64,000 nucleotides of DNA from JAGVSR01 sp963778225 (lineage in GTDB: Bacteria > Pseudomonadota > Alphaproteobacteria > Rhizobiales > Hyphomicrobiaceae): assembly GCA_963778225.1 (NCBI GenBank), contig CAVZTR010000004.1, forward strand, positions 248,001 to 312,000, given 5' to 3'. A model generated the notes under the pieces. That model had not been told where the DNA came from, made no database searches, and saw only the letters and a program-made list of their open reading frames with translations. The position numbers and the translations under genes were made by a program. Positions 56,998 through 64,000 of this stretch are shown one piece after another; the stretch's first letter is position 1, and every line of letters starts with the position of its first letter.

Positions 56998-57186
56998 ATG
57001 ATCGACTTGGGTCCGCACGCGGCATTCATCTGGGCGTCTTATGTGATCTACGCCGTGGTGCTGGCAGGGCTGGTCGGTTGGCTCGTCTGGGACGGTGCTC
57101 GGATCAAGGCGCGGCTTGGGGATCTGGAAGCGCGCGGTGTTTCACGACGCTCGCGCGCAGCGTCCAAGGAGACACCACGTCCATGA
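56998..57186 (+). CDS. ccmD: Heme exporter protein CcmD
   Basis: A 62-residue single-helix protein: GPHAAFIWASYVIYAVVLAGLVGWLVWDGARIKARL then a basic tail. It helps release holo-CcmE. It starts four bases after ccmC and overlaps ccmG by four bases. Confidence 0.92.
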   Translation: MIDLGPHAAFIWASYVIYAVVLAGLVGWLVWDGARIKARLGDLEARGVSRRSRAASKETPRP

Positions 57187-57791
57187 CCGAGCAGATCGAT
57201 GGTGTCGCGGAGGGCCGCAGCGGACGGGCTTGGGTGTTCGTGCCGCTAGCAATCTTCCTTGCGGTGGCGATCATGTTTCAGTTCGCGCTGAAGTCAGGCG
57301 ATCCCTCGAAGCTGCCGTCCGCACTGATCGGAAAGCCTGTTCCAGCTGTCGATTTCCCGGCGCTTGACGGGCTGGCTGGACCGTCCGGAGCGGTGCCGGG
57401 GTTCACGTCGGCTGACCTCGGCAAAGGCGGCGTTACAGTCATAAATTTCTGGGCATCGTGGTGCGCGCCGTGTGTGGAGGAGCACCCGCTGCTCGTCGAG
57501 TTGGCGAAGGAGCCGGGGCTGAAACTCCTTGGCGTCAATTATAAGGACGAGGCGGAGAACGCGCGCCGTTTCCTTGGGCGCTATGGCAATCCGTTTGCGG
57601 CGCTGGGTGTCGATCCGAAGGGCCGCGGTGCGATCGAGTGGGGCGTCTATGGGATGCCGGAAACGTTCGTCGTCGATGGCCAGGGGCGCATCGCCTACAA
57701 GCACGTCGGCCCACTCAGCGCACAAAGCATCGTTGAAAAGATCTTGCCGGCCGTGCGCGCGGCAGCGACTGCCACGACGCCAGCCGGCTGA
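57183..57791 (+). CDS. ccmG: Thiol:disulfide interchange protein CcmG/DsbE
   Basis: A 202-residue membrane-anchored thioredoxin. One N-terminal helix (VFVPLAIFLAVAIMFQFAL) is followed by the redox site VINFWASWCAPCVEEHPLL and GVYGMPETFVVDGQGRIAYKHVG with the cis-Pro. It reduces apocytochrome c cysteines. ccmE, ccmF and ccmH are not in this window. Confidence 0.95.
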   Translation: MTEQIDGVAEGRSGRAWVFVPLAIFLAVAIMFQFALKSGDPSKLPSALIGKPVPAVDFPALDGLAGPSGAVPGFTSADLGKGGVTVINFWASWCAPCVEEHPLLVELAKEPGLKLLGVNYKDEAENARRFLGRYGNPFAALGVDPKGRGAIEWGVYGMPETFVVDGQGRIAYKHVGPLSAQSIVEKILPAVRAAATATTPAG

Positions 57792-57803
57792 TCCGAAACC
57801 ACA

Positions 57804-58442
57804 CTAGAGTGGGAAGAACTCGCCGCGGGAGTGGTTGAGAACCGCAAGCGTGCCCGACTTGATGTCGAAGTGCGCGCCGTGGATGTTGAGTTTGCCCTTG
57901 TTCTCGCGGTCGGTGACGAAGGGGAACGTGCGCAGGTTTCTGATCGACGTCTTGATGCATTCTTTCTCAAGCGCGTCGAGCTTTTCTGCCTGCGTCTTGA
58001 GCTTATCGGACGCGACGATGGCGAGCCGAGCCTCATCCAGCATCGACATCCACTTGGAGATGAACATTGCTTCGGTCTGGATGGTGGCGGACTGGTCGAG
58101 AGCGGCTTTGACGCCGCCGCAGTTGGCGTGGCCGAGAATGACGATGTGCTTTACGCGCAAGTTCAAAACCGCGAACTCGATGCCGGCGCTGACGCCGTGG
58201 AACTTGCCGCCGATTTCATAAGGCGGAATGAGATTGGCGACGTTACGAGCGACGAAGAGTTCGCCGGGCATGGCGTTGAAAATCGTCTCCGGGTCGACAC
58301 GGCTGTCGCAGCAGGAGATCATCATGATTTCGGGGCTTTGCCCGTAGGTGGCGAGTTCTTCGTACTGATCGGCGTTCGGCACGAAGATGCGGTGCTTGAA
58401 GCGGCGGTAACGGTCCGTGAGCGTCTCGGGGAAGGAGGACAT
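57804..58442 (-). CDS. Beta-carbonic anhydrase
   Basis: 212 residues. Zinc ligands are Cys in ISCCDSRVDPETIF, then His and Cys in ILGHANCGGVKAAL. It interconverts CO2 and bicarbonate, useful to carboxylating enzymes of the ethylmalonyl-CoA and serine pathways. The ATG 58442 (MSSFPETLTDRYRRF) matches family length better than 58532. It is convergent with ccmG. Confidence 0.93.
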   Translation of the reverse strand: MSSFPETLTDRYRRFKHRIFVPNADQYEELATYGQSPEIMMISCCDSRVDPETIFNAMPGELFVARNVANLIPPYEIGGKFHGVSAGIEFAVLNLRVKHIVILGHANCGGVKAALDQSATIQTEAMFISKWMSMLDEARLAIVASDKLKTQAEKLDALEKECIKTSIRNLRTFPFVTDRENKGKLNIHGAHFDIKSGTLAVLNHSRGEFFPL

Positions 58443-58570
58443 TTTGCGGATATCTCGCTGGATGGACGACACGGGGACGGTGGCGCAACGACCTGTGGCC
58501 AACAGGATCGCGTTTTCTATTGTGTCTGACAAATGTCAAGTATTGACGTCCATGATTGTCGCGCCATTCC

Positions 58571-59398
58571 TCATGTTGCCGTTTCGACCGTCAGCGGACT
58601 GAGTTCCGGCTCGGGTTCAAACAGGGTTTTGAGGTTGAGGTCGTCCGCTAATCCGGTGCGCCTTAGGACCGTTTCCAACCGCGCACCGGAGTAGGCAAGT
58701 GCCGTTCGAGCATCACTTCCGCTGGCGAGCGCGCCGGTGAATAGGCCGGCCAGGAGGTCGCCAGTGCCGGAAGGGACCTTCGGTCGACGGGCAACGGATG
58801 TGAATACCGTCCCCGTCGCGTCATGAAGCAGAGTGGCAAGGCGGTCTCCCGCAGCGGGGACAGATGTGGCGAGCACCATTGGCGGCCCGAGGCCCTGCGC
58901 GGCAGCCTTTGCTTCGCGCAAGGCGGAGACGGGACGGTTGGAGAGCCAAGAGAGTTCGAATGCATTCGGCGTCGCCAAATCTGCGATTGGCAACAAGCAC
59001 TGCTTGATCTGGCGGGCCGTCTCTTCCGGAACGTAAAGACCTTTTGGTTCGTCACCCAGCACGGGGTCACAGACGTAGAGTGCGGCAGGGTTAGCGGCGC
59101 GGACGCGGCGGACGAGCGCTTCAGCGAAAGAAACATGGGCCGCGGAGGGTAAGTAACCCGTGATGATTCCATCGACTCCCCCAAGCCAGCCGTTGGCTTC
59201 GATAGCCTGGGCCATGGCGTCCAGCACATCGGGGGAGATTAATGTCCGCGCGACGTGCGGGTGAGCGGCGTGGTTCGATAGAACCACCGTCGGCAAGGCA
59301 ATGACGTCGTGTCCGAAGGATTCCAGCGCAGGGATCAAAGCCCGCAGCCCGACGTGACCGCGCGCGACGAGCGACGATAGTGCGACTATTCGTGCCAC
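58571..59398 (-). CDS. Pyridoxal kinase-like protein
   Basis: A 275-residue ribokinase-fold protein. It starts with ARIVALSSLVARGHVGLRALIPALESFGHDVIALPTVVLSNH, has YVCDPVLGDEPKGLYV and ends with the anion hole VPSGTGDLLAGLFTGAL (GTGD). This is the PdxY/PdxK pattern, making PLP from pyridoxal. GTG 59398 is chosen, with GGAGG nine bases upstream. It is divergent from the CoA-ester lyase gene. Confidence 0.85.
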   Translation of the reverse strand: MARIVALSSLVARGHVGLRALIPALESFGHDVIALPTVVLSNHAAHPHVARTLISPDVLDAMAQAIEANGWLGGVDGIITGYLPSAAHVSFAEALVRRVRAANPAALYVCDPVLGDEPKGLYVPEETARQIKQCLLPIADLATPNAFELSWLSNRPVSALREAKAAAQGLGPPMVLATSVPAAGDRLATLLHDATGTVFTSVARRPKVPSGTGDLLAGLFTGALASGSDARTALAYSGARLETVLRRTGLADDLNLKTLFEPEPELSPLTVETAT

Positions 59399-59507
59399 AA
59401 AGCCGGTCCTCCCCAGGGGAGAACGGTATGCGCCGAATGGCGATTTGTGAACACGCCCGTGTTGGCGTATTGTTGCGGTGCACAATCAACGCTCGGGCCG
59501 TGCTTTC

Positions 59508-60401
59508 ATGAAAACCAACATCCGACCACGTCGCAGCGTGCTGTACATGCCCGGCGCCAACGATCGCGCACTGGAGAAGGCGAAGGCGCTCCCGGCGGAT
59601 GCCGTCATCCTGGATTTGGAAGACTCGGTCGCGCCCGAGGCAAAGGTGCAGGCGCGGGAGCGGGTCTGCGCTGCCGTCCGGGAGGGCGGATATGGCCGCC
59701 GCGAACTCGTGATCCGCACGAATGCCCTGGAGACCGTATGGGGGACGACCGATCTCCTGGCGGCGGCCGAAGCGGCGCCGGATGCCATTCTGATCCCGAA
59801 GGTTGCCCACCCTGGCGACATCATCAGTGCGGCCAAGATATTGAAGTCGGTCAACGCGCCGGAGCGGACCCGCATCTGGGCGATGATGGAGACGCCGCAG
59901 GCCATTCTCTACGCGCGCGAAATCGCTGCGGTGGCAATGGACCCGGAAAACAGGCTCGAGTGTTTCGTGCTCGGCACGAACGACCTGTTGAAGGAATCGC
60001 GTGCACGGGCGCTCGATAATCGATTTGCAATCGTGCCGTGGCTGGCGCTGACGATCGTCGCAGCGCGGGCGTTCGGGCTCGATATCATCGATGGCGTTTA
60101 CAACGATTTCAAAGACGAAGACGGCTTCCGCAAGGAGTGCGAGCATGGGCGCACGCTTGGGATGGACGGCAAGACGCTGATCCATCCCTCACAGGTGGGG
60201 CCGTGCAACGAAGTCTTCACGCCCACGGACGACGAAGTGGAGTGGTCGCGCAAAGTCATTGATGCTTTCTCGCAGCCGGTGAACGCGCAAAAGGGCGTGA
60301 TTACGGTCGAAGGCAAGATGGTGGAGCGCCTGCATCTTGTCATGGCGCGGCGAACGGCGGCGATTGCGCACGCCGTGCGCGAGATCGATGACTGGTTTTG
60401 A
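59508..60401 (+). CDS. HpcH/HpaI-family CoA-ester enzyme, malyl-CoA thioesterase (Mcl2)-like
   Basis: 297 residues. The CitE/malyl-CoA fold shows in RSVLYMPGANDRALEKAKAL, VILDLEDSVAPEAKVQAR (metal Asp/Glu), WAMMETPQAILYA, LGTNDLLKE and GMDGKTLIHPSQVGPCNEVF. GVYNDFKDEDGFRKECEHGRTLG is closer to (3S)-malyl-CoA thioesterase Mcl2 than to the lyase Mcl1 as I recall them. Mcl2 hydrolyses malyl-CoA to malate in the ethylmalonyl-CoA pathway; a lyase role cannot be ruled out. The neighbour mch supports the pathway. Confidence 0.82.
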   Translation: MKTNIRPRRSVLYMPGANDRALEKAKALPADAVILDLEDSVAPEAKVQARERVCAAVREGGYGRRELVIRTNALETVWGTTDLLAAAEAAPDAILIPKVAHPGDIISAAKILKSVNAPERTRIWAMMETPQAILYAREIAAVAMDPENRLECFVLGTNDLLKESRARALDNRFAIVPWLALTIVAARAFGLDIIDGVYNDFKDEDGFRKECEHGRTLGMDGKTLIHPSQVGPCNEVFTPTDDEVEWSRKVIDAFSQPVNAQKGVITVEGKMVERLHLVMARRTAAIAHAVREIDDWF

Positions 60402-60562
60402 GGACGAGCGTCGGCACGGCGCACCGCTGCGACGCTTGCGCGCGGACCGCGATGGCGCCCGGAATGGAATTGCACATGGACAGTATTCGCCGGACCCACT
60501 AATCGCTGCGGAAATCCTGATTTTGCCGAATGTTTTAGACCTGCCGAACGGGGGCGCGCGCC

Positions 60563-61621
60563 ATGACCACCACCAAGACCAATGCCGGTAACTTCTTCGA
60601 GGACTACAAGTTCGGGCAGATCCTGACCCACTCGACTCCGCGCACGGTCACCGAGGGCGATGCGGCTGTTTACATGAGCCTCTACGGCCCGCGTTTCGCA
60701 GTGACCTCGTCAGATCAGTTTGCAAAGGCGATCGGATATCCCAAAGCCCCGCTCGACGATCTGCTGACGTTCCACGTCGTGTTCGGCAAGACGGTGCCCG
60801 ACATCTCGCTCAACGCGATCGCGAACCTGGGTTATGCGAGCGGCCGTTTTCTGAAGCCGGCCTATCCCGGCGACACGCTATCGACGGTGTCGGAAGTGAT
60901 CGGGCTGAAAGAGAACTCGAACAAGGAAACGGGCACGGTTTACGTGCGCTCGACGGGGCGCAATCAGAACGGCGAGGTCGTGCTGGAGTACGTCCGCTGG
61001 GTGATGGTGCGCAAGCGGGACAAGAACGCGCCGGTGGGTGAGGCGGTGGTGCCGAAGTTGCCGGACCGGATCGATCCGTCGGAACTTGGTGGTGCGGTGC
61101 CGGCGATCAACACGGCAGCATACGATCTGGCTCTTGCCGGCAGCCCCTATCGCTGGGGCGATTACGAAGTGGGCGAAAAAATTGATCATGTCGACGGCAT
61201 GACGATCGAAGAAGCCGAGCACCAGATGGCGACGCGGCTTTACCAGAACACAGCCAAGGTGCACTTCAACCAGCACACGGAGTTGAAAGGCCGTTTCGGC
61301 AAGCGGATCATCTATGGTGGTGTCGTGATTTCGCTGGCGCGCGCGCTGTCGTTCAACGGGCTCAACAACGCGTTCCATCTGGCGGCGATCAATGGCGGGC
61401 GGCATGTCGCGCCGCTGTTTGCTGGCGACACCGTTTATGCTTGGTCGGAAATCTTGGAGAAGGCGGAGATCCCGGGCCGCACGGACGTGGGTGCGCTGCG
61501 GATCCGCCTTGTGGCGGTGAAGAACCAGGACTGCGCGACGTTCCCGCTCAAGAAAGAGACGGGAGAGTACGCCGACGGGGTGATCCTCGATTTCGACGCG
61601 TGGGTCGTGTTGCCACGTTAA
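60563..61621 (+). CDS. mch: Mesaconyl-CoA hydratase
   Basis: A 352-residue double-hotdog MaoC-type enzyme. Markers are FFEDYKFGQILTHSTPRTVTEGDAAVYMSLYG, LLTFHVVFGKTVPDISLNAIANLGYA, GEKIDHVDGMTIEEAEHQMATRLYQNTAKVHFN and FAGDTVYAWSEIL. It converts mesaconyl-CoA to beta-methylmalyl-CoA in the ethylmalonyl-CoA pathway. It follows the malyl-CoA enzyme after a 161-bp gap in which nothing clear was seen. Confidence 0.92.
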   Translation: MTTTKTNAGNFFEDYKFGQILTHSTPRTVTEGDAAVYMSLYGPRFAVTSSDQFAKAIGYPKAPLDDLLTFHVVFGKTVPDISLNAIANLGYASGRFLKPAYPGDTLSTVSEVIGLKENSNKETGTVYVRSTGRNQNGEVVLEYVRWVMVRKRDKNAPVGEAVVPKLPDRIDPSELGGAVPAINTAAYDLALAGSPYRWGDYEVGEKIDHVDGMTIEEAEHQMATRLYQNTAKVHFNQHTELKGRFGKRIIYGGVVISLARALSFNGLNNAFHLAAINGGRHVAPLFAGDTVYAWSEILEKAEIPGRTDVGALRIRLVAVKNQDCATFPLKKETGEYADGVILDFDAWVVLPR

Positions 61622-61832
61622 GTGGTCTTATTGGGATGGCGTTCCGCTGGGGGCGCGTTTGCAATTCGGCGTGCGCCGCGGGCGATTAATTCGAGCGTGC
61701 GCGGCGACGTCGTTCCTCCGAAGGGCCGCCACCACGAGACGGTTAGACCTTCGTCATGCGCCCGTCTGGCAAATTGCGGCGGCTTTCCGGCCGGGCTAGA
61801 AGACAAGATTATCCCGTTTCCCGAGGTCCTTC

Positions 61833-62249
61833 ATGTCGGAAGCCACGACTGGGCGCGAGGCGAAGATCGATCGCCCCTTGTCTCCGCACCTGCAGATTTA
61901 CCGGCCGCTCATCAACATGGTGATGTCGATCCTGCATCGCATTACGGGGGCGGCGCTTTACTTCGGCACGATCATCTTGGCGGCGTGGCTCGTCGCGGCT
62001 GCGTCGGGTCCAGAGGCGTTTCAAACCGTCAGTGGCTGGCTCAACACGTGGGCAGGCTGGATCGTGCTGTTCGGCTACACCTGGGTGCTCATTCACCATG
62101 CGCTCGGCGGCATCCGGCATTTCATCTGGGATTTCGGCCTGGGCTACGAGCACGAGACGATCGATCTCCTATCGTGGGGAACGGGCGTCGCCTCCGTGGT
62201 CTTGACCGTTCTCGTCTGGTTTTTTGTACTGCGCGGGCTGGGGGGCTGA
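61833..62249 (+). CDS. sdhC: Succinate dehydrogenase cytochrome b556 subunit
   Basis: 138 residues with three helices. The signature RPLSPHLQIYRPLINMVMSILHRITGAALYFG holds the quinone site, and VLIHHALGGIRHFIWDFG holds heme His. The ATG has GAGG in good position. First gene of sdhCDA(B), six bases before sdhD. Confidence 0.96.
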   Translation: MSEATTGREAKIDRPLSPHLQIYRPLINMVMSILHRITGAALYFGTIILAAWLVAAASGPEAFQTVSGWLNTWAGWIVLFGYTWVLIHHALGGIRHFIWDFGLGYEHETIDLLSWGTGVASVVLTVLVWFFVLRGLGG

Positions 62250-62254
62250 GGAGA

Positions 62255-62635
62255 ATGTCGCTTAGAACTCCACTCAAGAGGGTGCGGTACCTGGGGTCGG
62301 CCAAAGAAGGCGCCGATCACTTCTGGAAGCAACGTGTCACCGCTGTTTCGAACCTGGTGCTGTCAGTCGTCGTCGTTGCGCTTCTGGTGTCCTTGGCAGG
62401 CGCCGATCACGGCACTGTGGTTGCGGCGCTCAAGCGGCCGGAATTCGCGCTGCCACTGATCCTCCTGGTGGTTTCGGGGGTAATCCATATGCGGCTCGGC
62501 ATGCAGACGATCATCGAGGACTACGTGCATGGCGAAGCGGCGAAGATCACGCTTTTGATGCTGAATACGTTCTTCGCCATCACCGTGGGCGCCGCCAGCA
62601 TATTGGCCGTCATGAAAATCTACTTCGGAGCTTGA
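62255..62635 (+). CDS. sdhD: Succinate dehydrogenase membrane anchor subunit
   Basis: 126 residues with three helices (TAVSNLVLSVVVVALLVSLAG, FALPLILLVVSGVIHMRLGMQTIIEDYVHG, LLMLNTFFAITVGAASILAVMKI). The HMRLGMQTIIEDYVH segment has the heme His. GAGGAGA directly precedes the ATG. Confidence 0.94.
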   Translation: MSLRTPLKRVRYLGSAKEGADHFWKQRVTAVSNLVLSVVVVALLVSLAGADHGTVVAALKRPEFALPLILLVVSGVIHMRLGMQTIIEDYVHGEAAKITLLMLNTFFAITVGAASILAVMKIYFGA

Positions 62636-62642
62636 ACGCAGT

Positions 62643-64000
62643 ATGGCTGGCAAGGTGAACGGGGCGGCAGGCACGGCAGCGGTTAACGGGCGCGCCTATC
62701 CGATCGTCGATCATACCTATGATGTCGTCGTTGTCGGTGCGGGTGGCGCGGGATTGCGCGCGACGCTGGGGTGCGCCGAGGCGGGGCTCAAGACAGCCTG
62801 CGTGACGAAGGTTTTTCCGACGCGCTCGCATACTGTGGCGGCGCAGGGCGGCATCGCCGCGTCGCTCGCCAACATGGGGCCGGACAACTGGCGCTGGCAC
62901 ATGTACGACACGGTGAAAGGCGCCGACTGGCTCGGTGACCAGGACGCGATCGAATACCTTTGCCGCAATGCACCGGAAGCGGTTTACGAACTCGATCACT
63001 ACGGCGTTCCGTTCAGCCGCACGGAAGACGGCAAGATCTATCAGCGTCCGTTCGGCGGGCACTACACGGAGTATGGCGATGGTCCGCCCGTGCAGCGGAC
63101 TTGCGCTGCCGCGGACCGCACCGGCCACGCGATGCTGCACACGCTCTATGGCCAATCCCTGCGCCATTCGGCGGAATTCTTCGTCGAGTACTTTGCGCTC
63201 GATCTGATCATGGACGACGAAGGCGCGTGCCGCGGCGTCATCGCGATGAACATGGAAGATGGCAGCATTCATCGCTTCCGCTCGAAACGCACGATTTTGG
63301 CGACGGGTGGTTATGGCCGCGCGTACTTCTCGGCGACATCGGCCCACACGTGCACGGGCGACGGCAACGCCATGGTCCTGCGTGCAGGCTTGCCACTCCA
63401 GGATATGGAATTCGTGCAGTTCCATCCGACCGGAATCTATGGCGCGGGCGTCCTGATCACCGAGGGTGCACGCGGCGAAGGCGGGTATCTCACGAACTCG
63501 AAGGGCGAGCGCTTCATGGAGCGTTACGCGCCGCATGCGAAGGATCTCGCGTCGCGCGATGTCGTTTCGCGGTCGATGACGATCGAGATCCGCGAAGGTC
63601 GTGGCGTCGGTCCCGAGGGTGATCACATCTATCTTCACCTCGACCATCTCGACCCGAAAATCCTTGCGGAGCGTCTGCCAGGCATCACGGAAAGTGCCAA
63701 GATTTTCGCGGGCGTCGACCTGAGGCGGCAGGCCATTCCCGTCATTCCGACCGTGCACTACAACATGGGTGGCATTCCGACGAACTATCACGGTGAGGTT
63801 CTGACGCTGAAGGGCGGCAATCCCGATACGATCGTTCCGGGCTTGATGGCCATCGGCGAGGCCGCGTGTGTGTCGGTGCATGGCGCCAACCGGCTTGGGT
63901 CCAACTCGCTGATCGATCTTGTGGTGTTCGGGCGGGCGGCTGGCTTGCGCTGTGTGGACACTGTCGAACGGCGTGCGGCTCAGCCGGAATTGCCGAAGGA
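62643..64000 (+). CDS. sdhA: Succinate dehydrogenase flavoprotein subunit, 5' part
   Basis: The first 452 residues of SdhA; the gene runs off the window. The FAD fold is VVVVGAGGAGLRATLGCAEAG, the covalent-FAD His is in KVFPTRSHTVAAQGGI, and the substrate loop is FVQFHPTGIYGAGVLITEGARGEGG. MGGIPTNYHG and EAACVSVHGANRLGSNSLIDLVVFGRAAG are also present. It oxidises succinate in complex II. It begins seven bases after sdhD. Confidence 0.97.
   Translation, partial: MAGKVNGAAGTAAVNGRAYPIVDHTYDVVVVGAGGAGLRATLGCAEAGLKTACVTKVFPTRSHTVAAQGGIAASLANMGPDNWRWHMYDTVKGADWLGDQDAIEYLCRNAPEAVYELDHYGVPFSRTEDGKIYQRPFGGHYTEYGDGPPVQRTCAAADRTGHAMLHTLYGQSLRHSAEFFVEYFALDLIMDDEGACRGVIAMNMEDGSIHRFRSKRTILATGGYGRAYFSATSAHTCTGDGNAMVLRAGLPLQDMEFVQFHPTGIYGAGVLITEGARGEGGYLTNSKGERFMERYAPHAKDLASRDVVSRSMTIEIREGRGVGPEGDHIYLHLDHLDPKILAERLPGITESAKIFAGVDLRRQAIPVIPTVHYNMGGIPTNYHGEVLTLKGGNPDTIVPGLMAIGEAACVSVHGANRLGSNSLIDLVVFGRAAGLRCVDTVERRAAQPELPK

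Overview
The window is chromosomal DNA from a high-G+C alphaproteobacterium, most likely of the order Hyphomicrobiales and plausibly a Hyphomicrobium-like methylotroph. The evidence is the gene set and gene order: a ParABS locus with GTTTCACGTGAAAC parS sites next to mnmG/rsmG; the hemE / ppsR-maf-aroE-coaE-dnaQ / secB-fxsA-tim44-mltA-smr arrangement that surrounds the replication origin in many alphaproteobacteria; a CenR-type response regulator; IalB, DUF2865, DUF2794 and HemJ families; and ethylmalonyl-CoA-pathway genes beside sdh. The assignment rests on remembered families, with no database search.

Layout. 1-2.6 kb: the end of an ammonium transporter, an L,D-transpeptidase-fold protein, a CenR-like regulator and a cNMP-domain protein. 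2.9-8.2 kb: lolA, ftsK and dapC on the minus strand, then a small Cys-containing exported protein. 8.3-11.2 kb: an unknown conserved-looking protein and a fic-yggS pair preceded by an array of ATGTTC/GAACAT half-sites. 11.5-17.6 kb: leuS-lptE-holA, a PfkB sugar/adenosine kinase and a small HTH protein. 17.7-25.2 kb (minus): coaA, hisE, parB, parA, rsmG, mnmG, mnmE, with three parS-like sites. 25.5-30.0 kb: a membrane fatty-acid desaturase (plus), then rho, hemJ and hemE (minus). 30.04-30.46 kb: candidate chromosome origin. 30.5-38.05 kb: ppsR, maf, aroE, coaE, dnaQ, then secB and fxsA (minus), tim44-like, mltA and smr. 38.06-38.63 kb: an ORF-less, lower-G+C island. 38.6-48.4 kb: ialB, a TrmH-family methyltransferase, a quinone oxidoreductase, DUF2865, thpR, tesA, ybbA-ybbP, a Bax-inhibitor-1 protein and DUF2794. 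48.75-50.8 kb: an M3 peptidase gene broken by three frameshifts. 50.8-51.8 kb: a second ORF-less island. 51.8-57.8 kb: acnA and ccmABCDG. 57.8-64 kb: carbonic anhydrase, a pyridoxal-kinase-like gene, a malyl-CoA thioesterase-like gene (mcl2), mesaconyl-CoA hydratase (mch) and sdhCDA (truncated by the window end).

How it fits together. The middle of the window looks like the origin-proximal housekeeping block: ParA, ParB and parS segregate the origin, and ftsK, holA and dnaQ serve replication and division. The right end combines heme export and cytochrome c maturation (ccm), TCA enzymes (acnA, sdh) and the last steps of glyoxylate/malate formation in the ethylmalonyl-CoA pathway. Envelope biogenesis recurs throughout (lolA, lptE, mltA, tesA, ybbAP).

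Points of interest are a family of four compound intergenic palindromes with covarying arms, the half-site array in front of fic, two gene-free islands at convergent gene ends, and seven single-base frameshifts in five genes, one of them the normally essential coaE. The coaE break makes sequencing error a serious alternative to real decay. No tRNA, rRNA, CRISPR array or insertion sequence was recognised.
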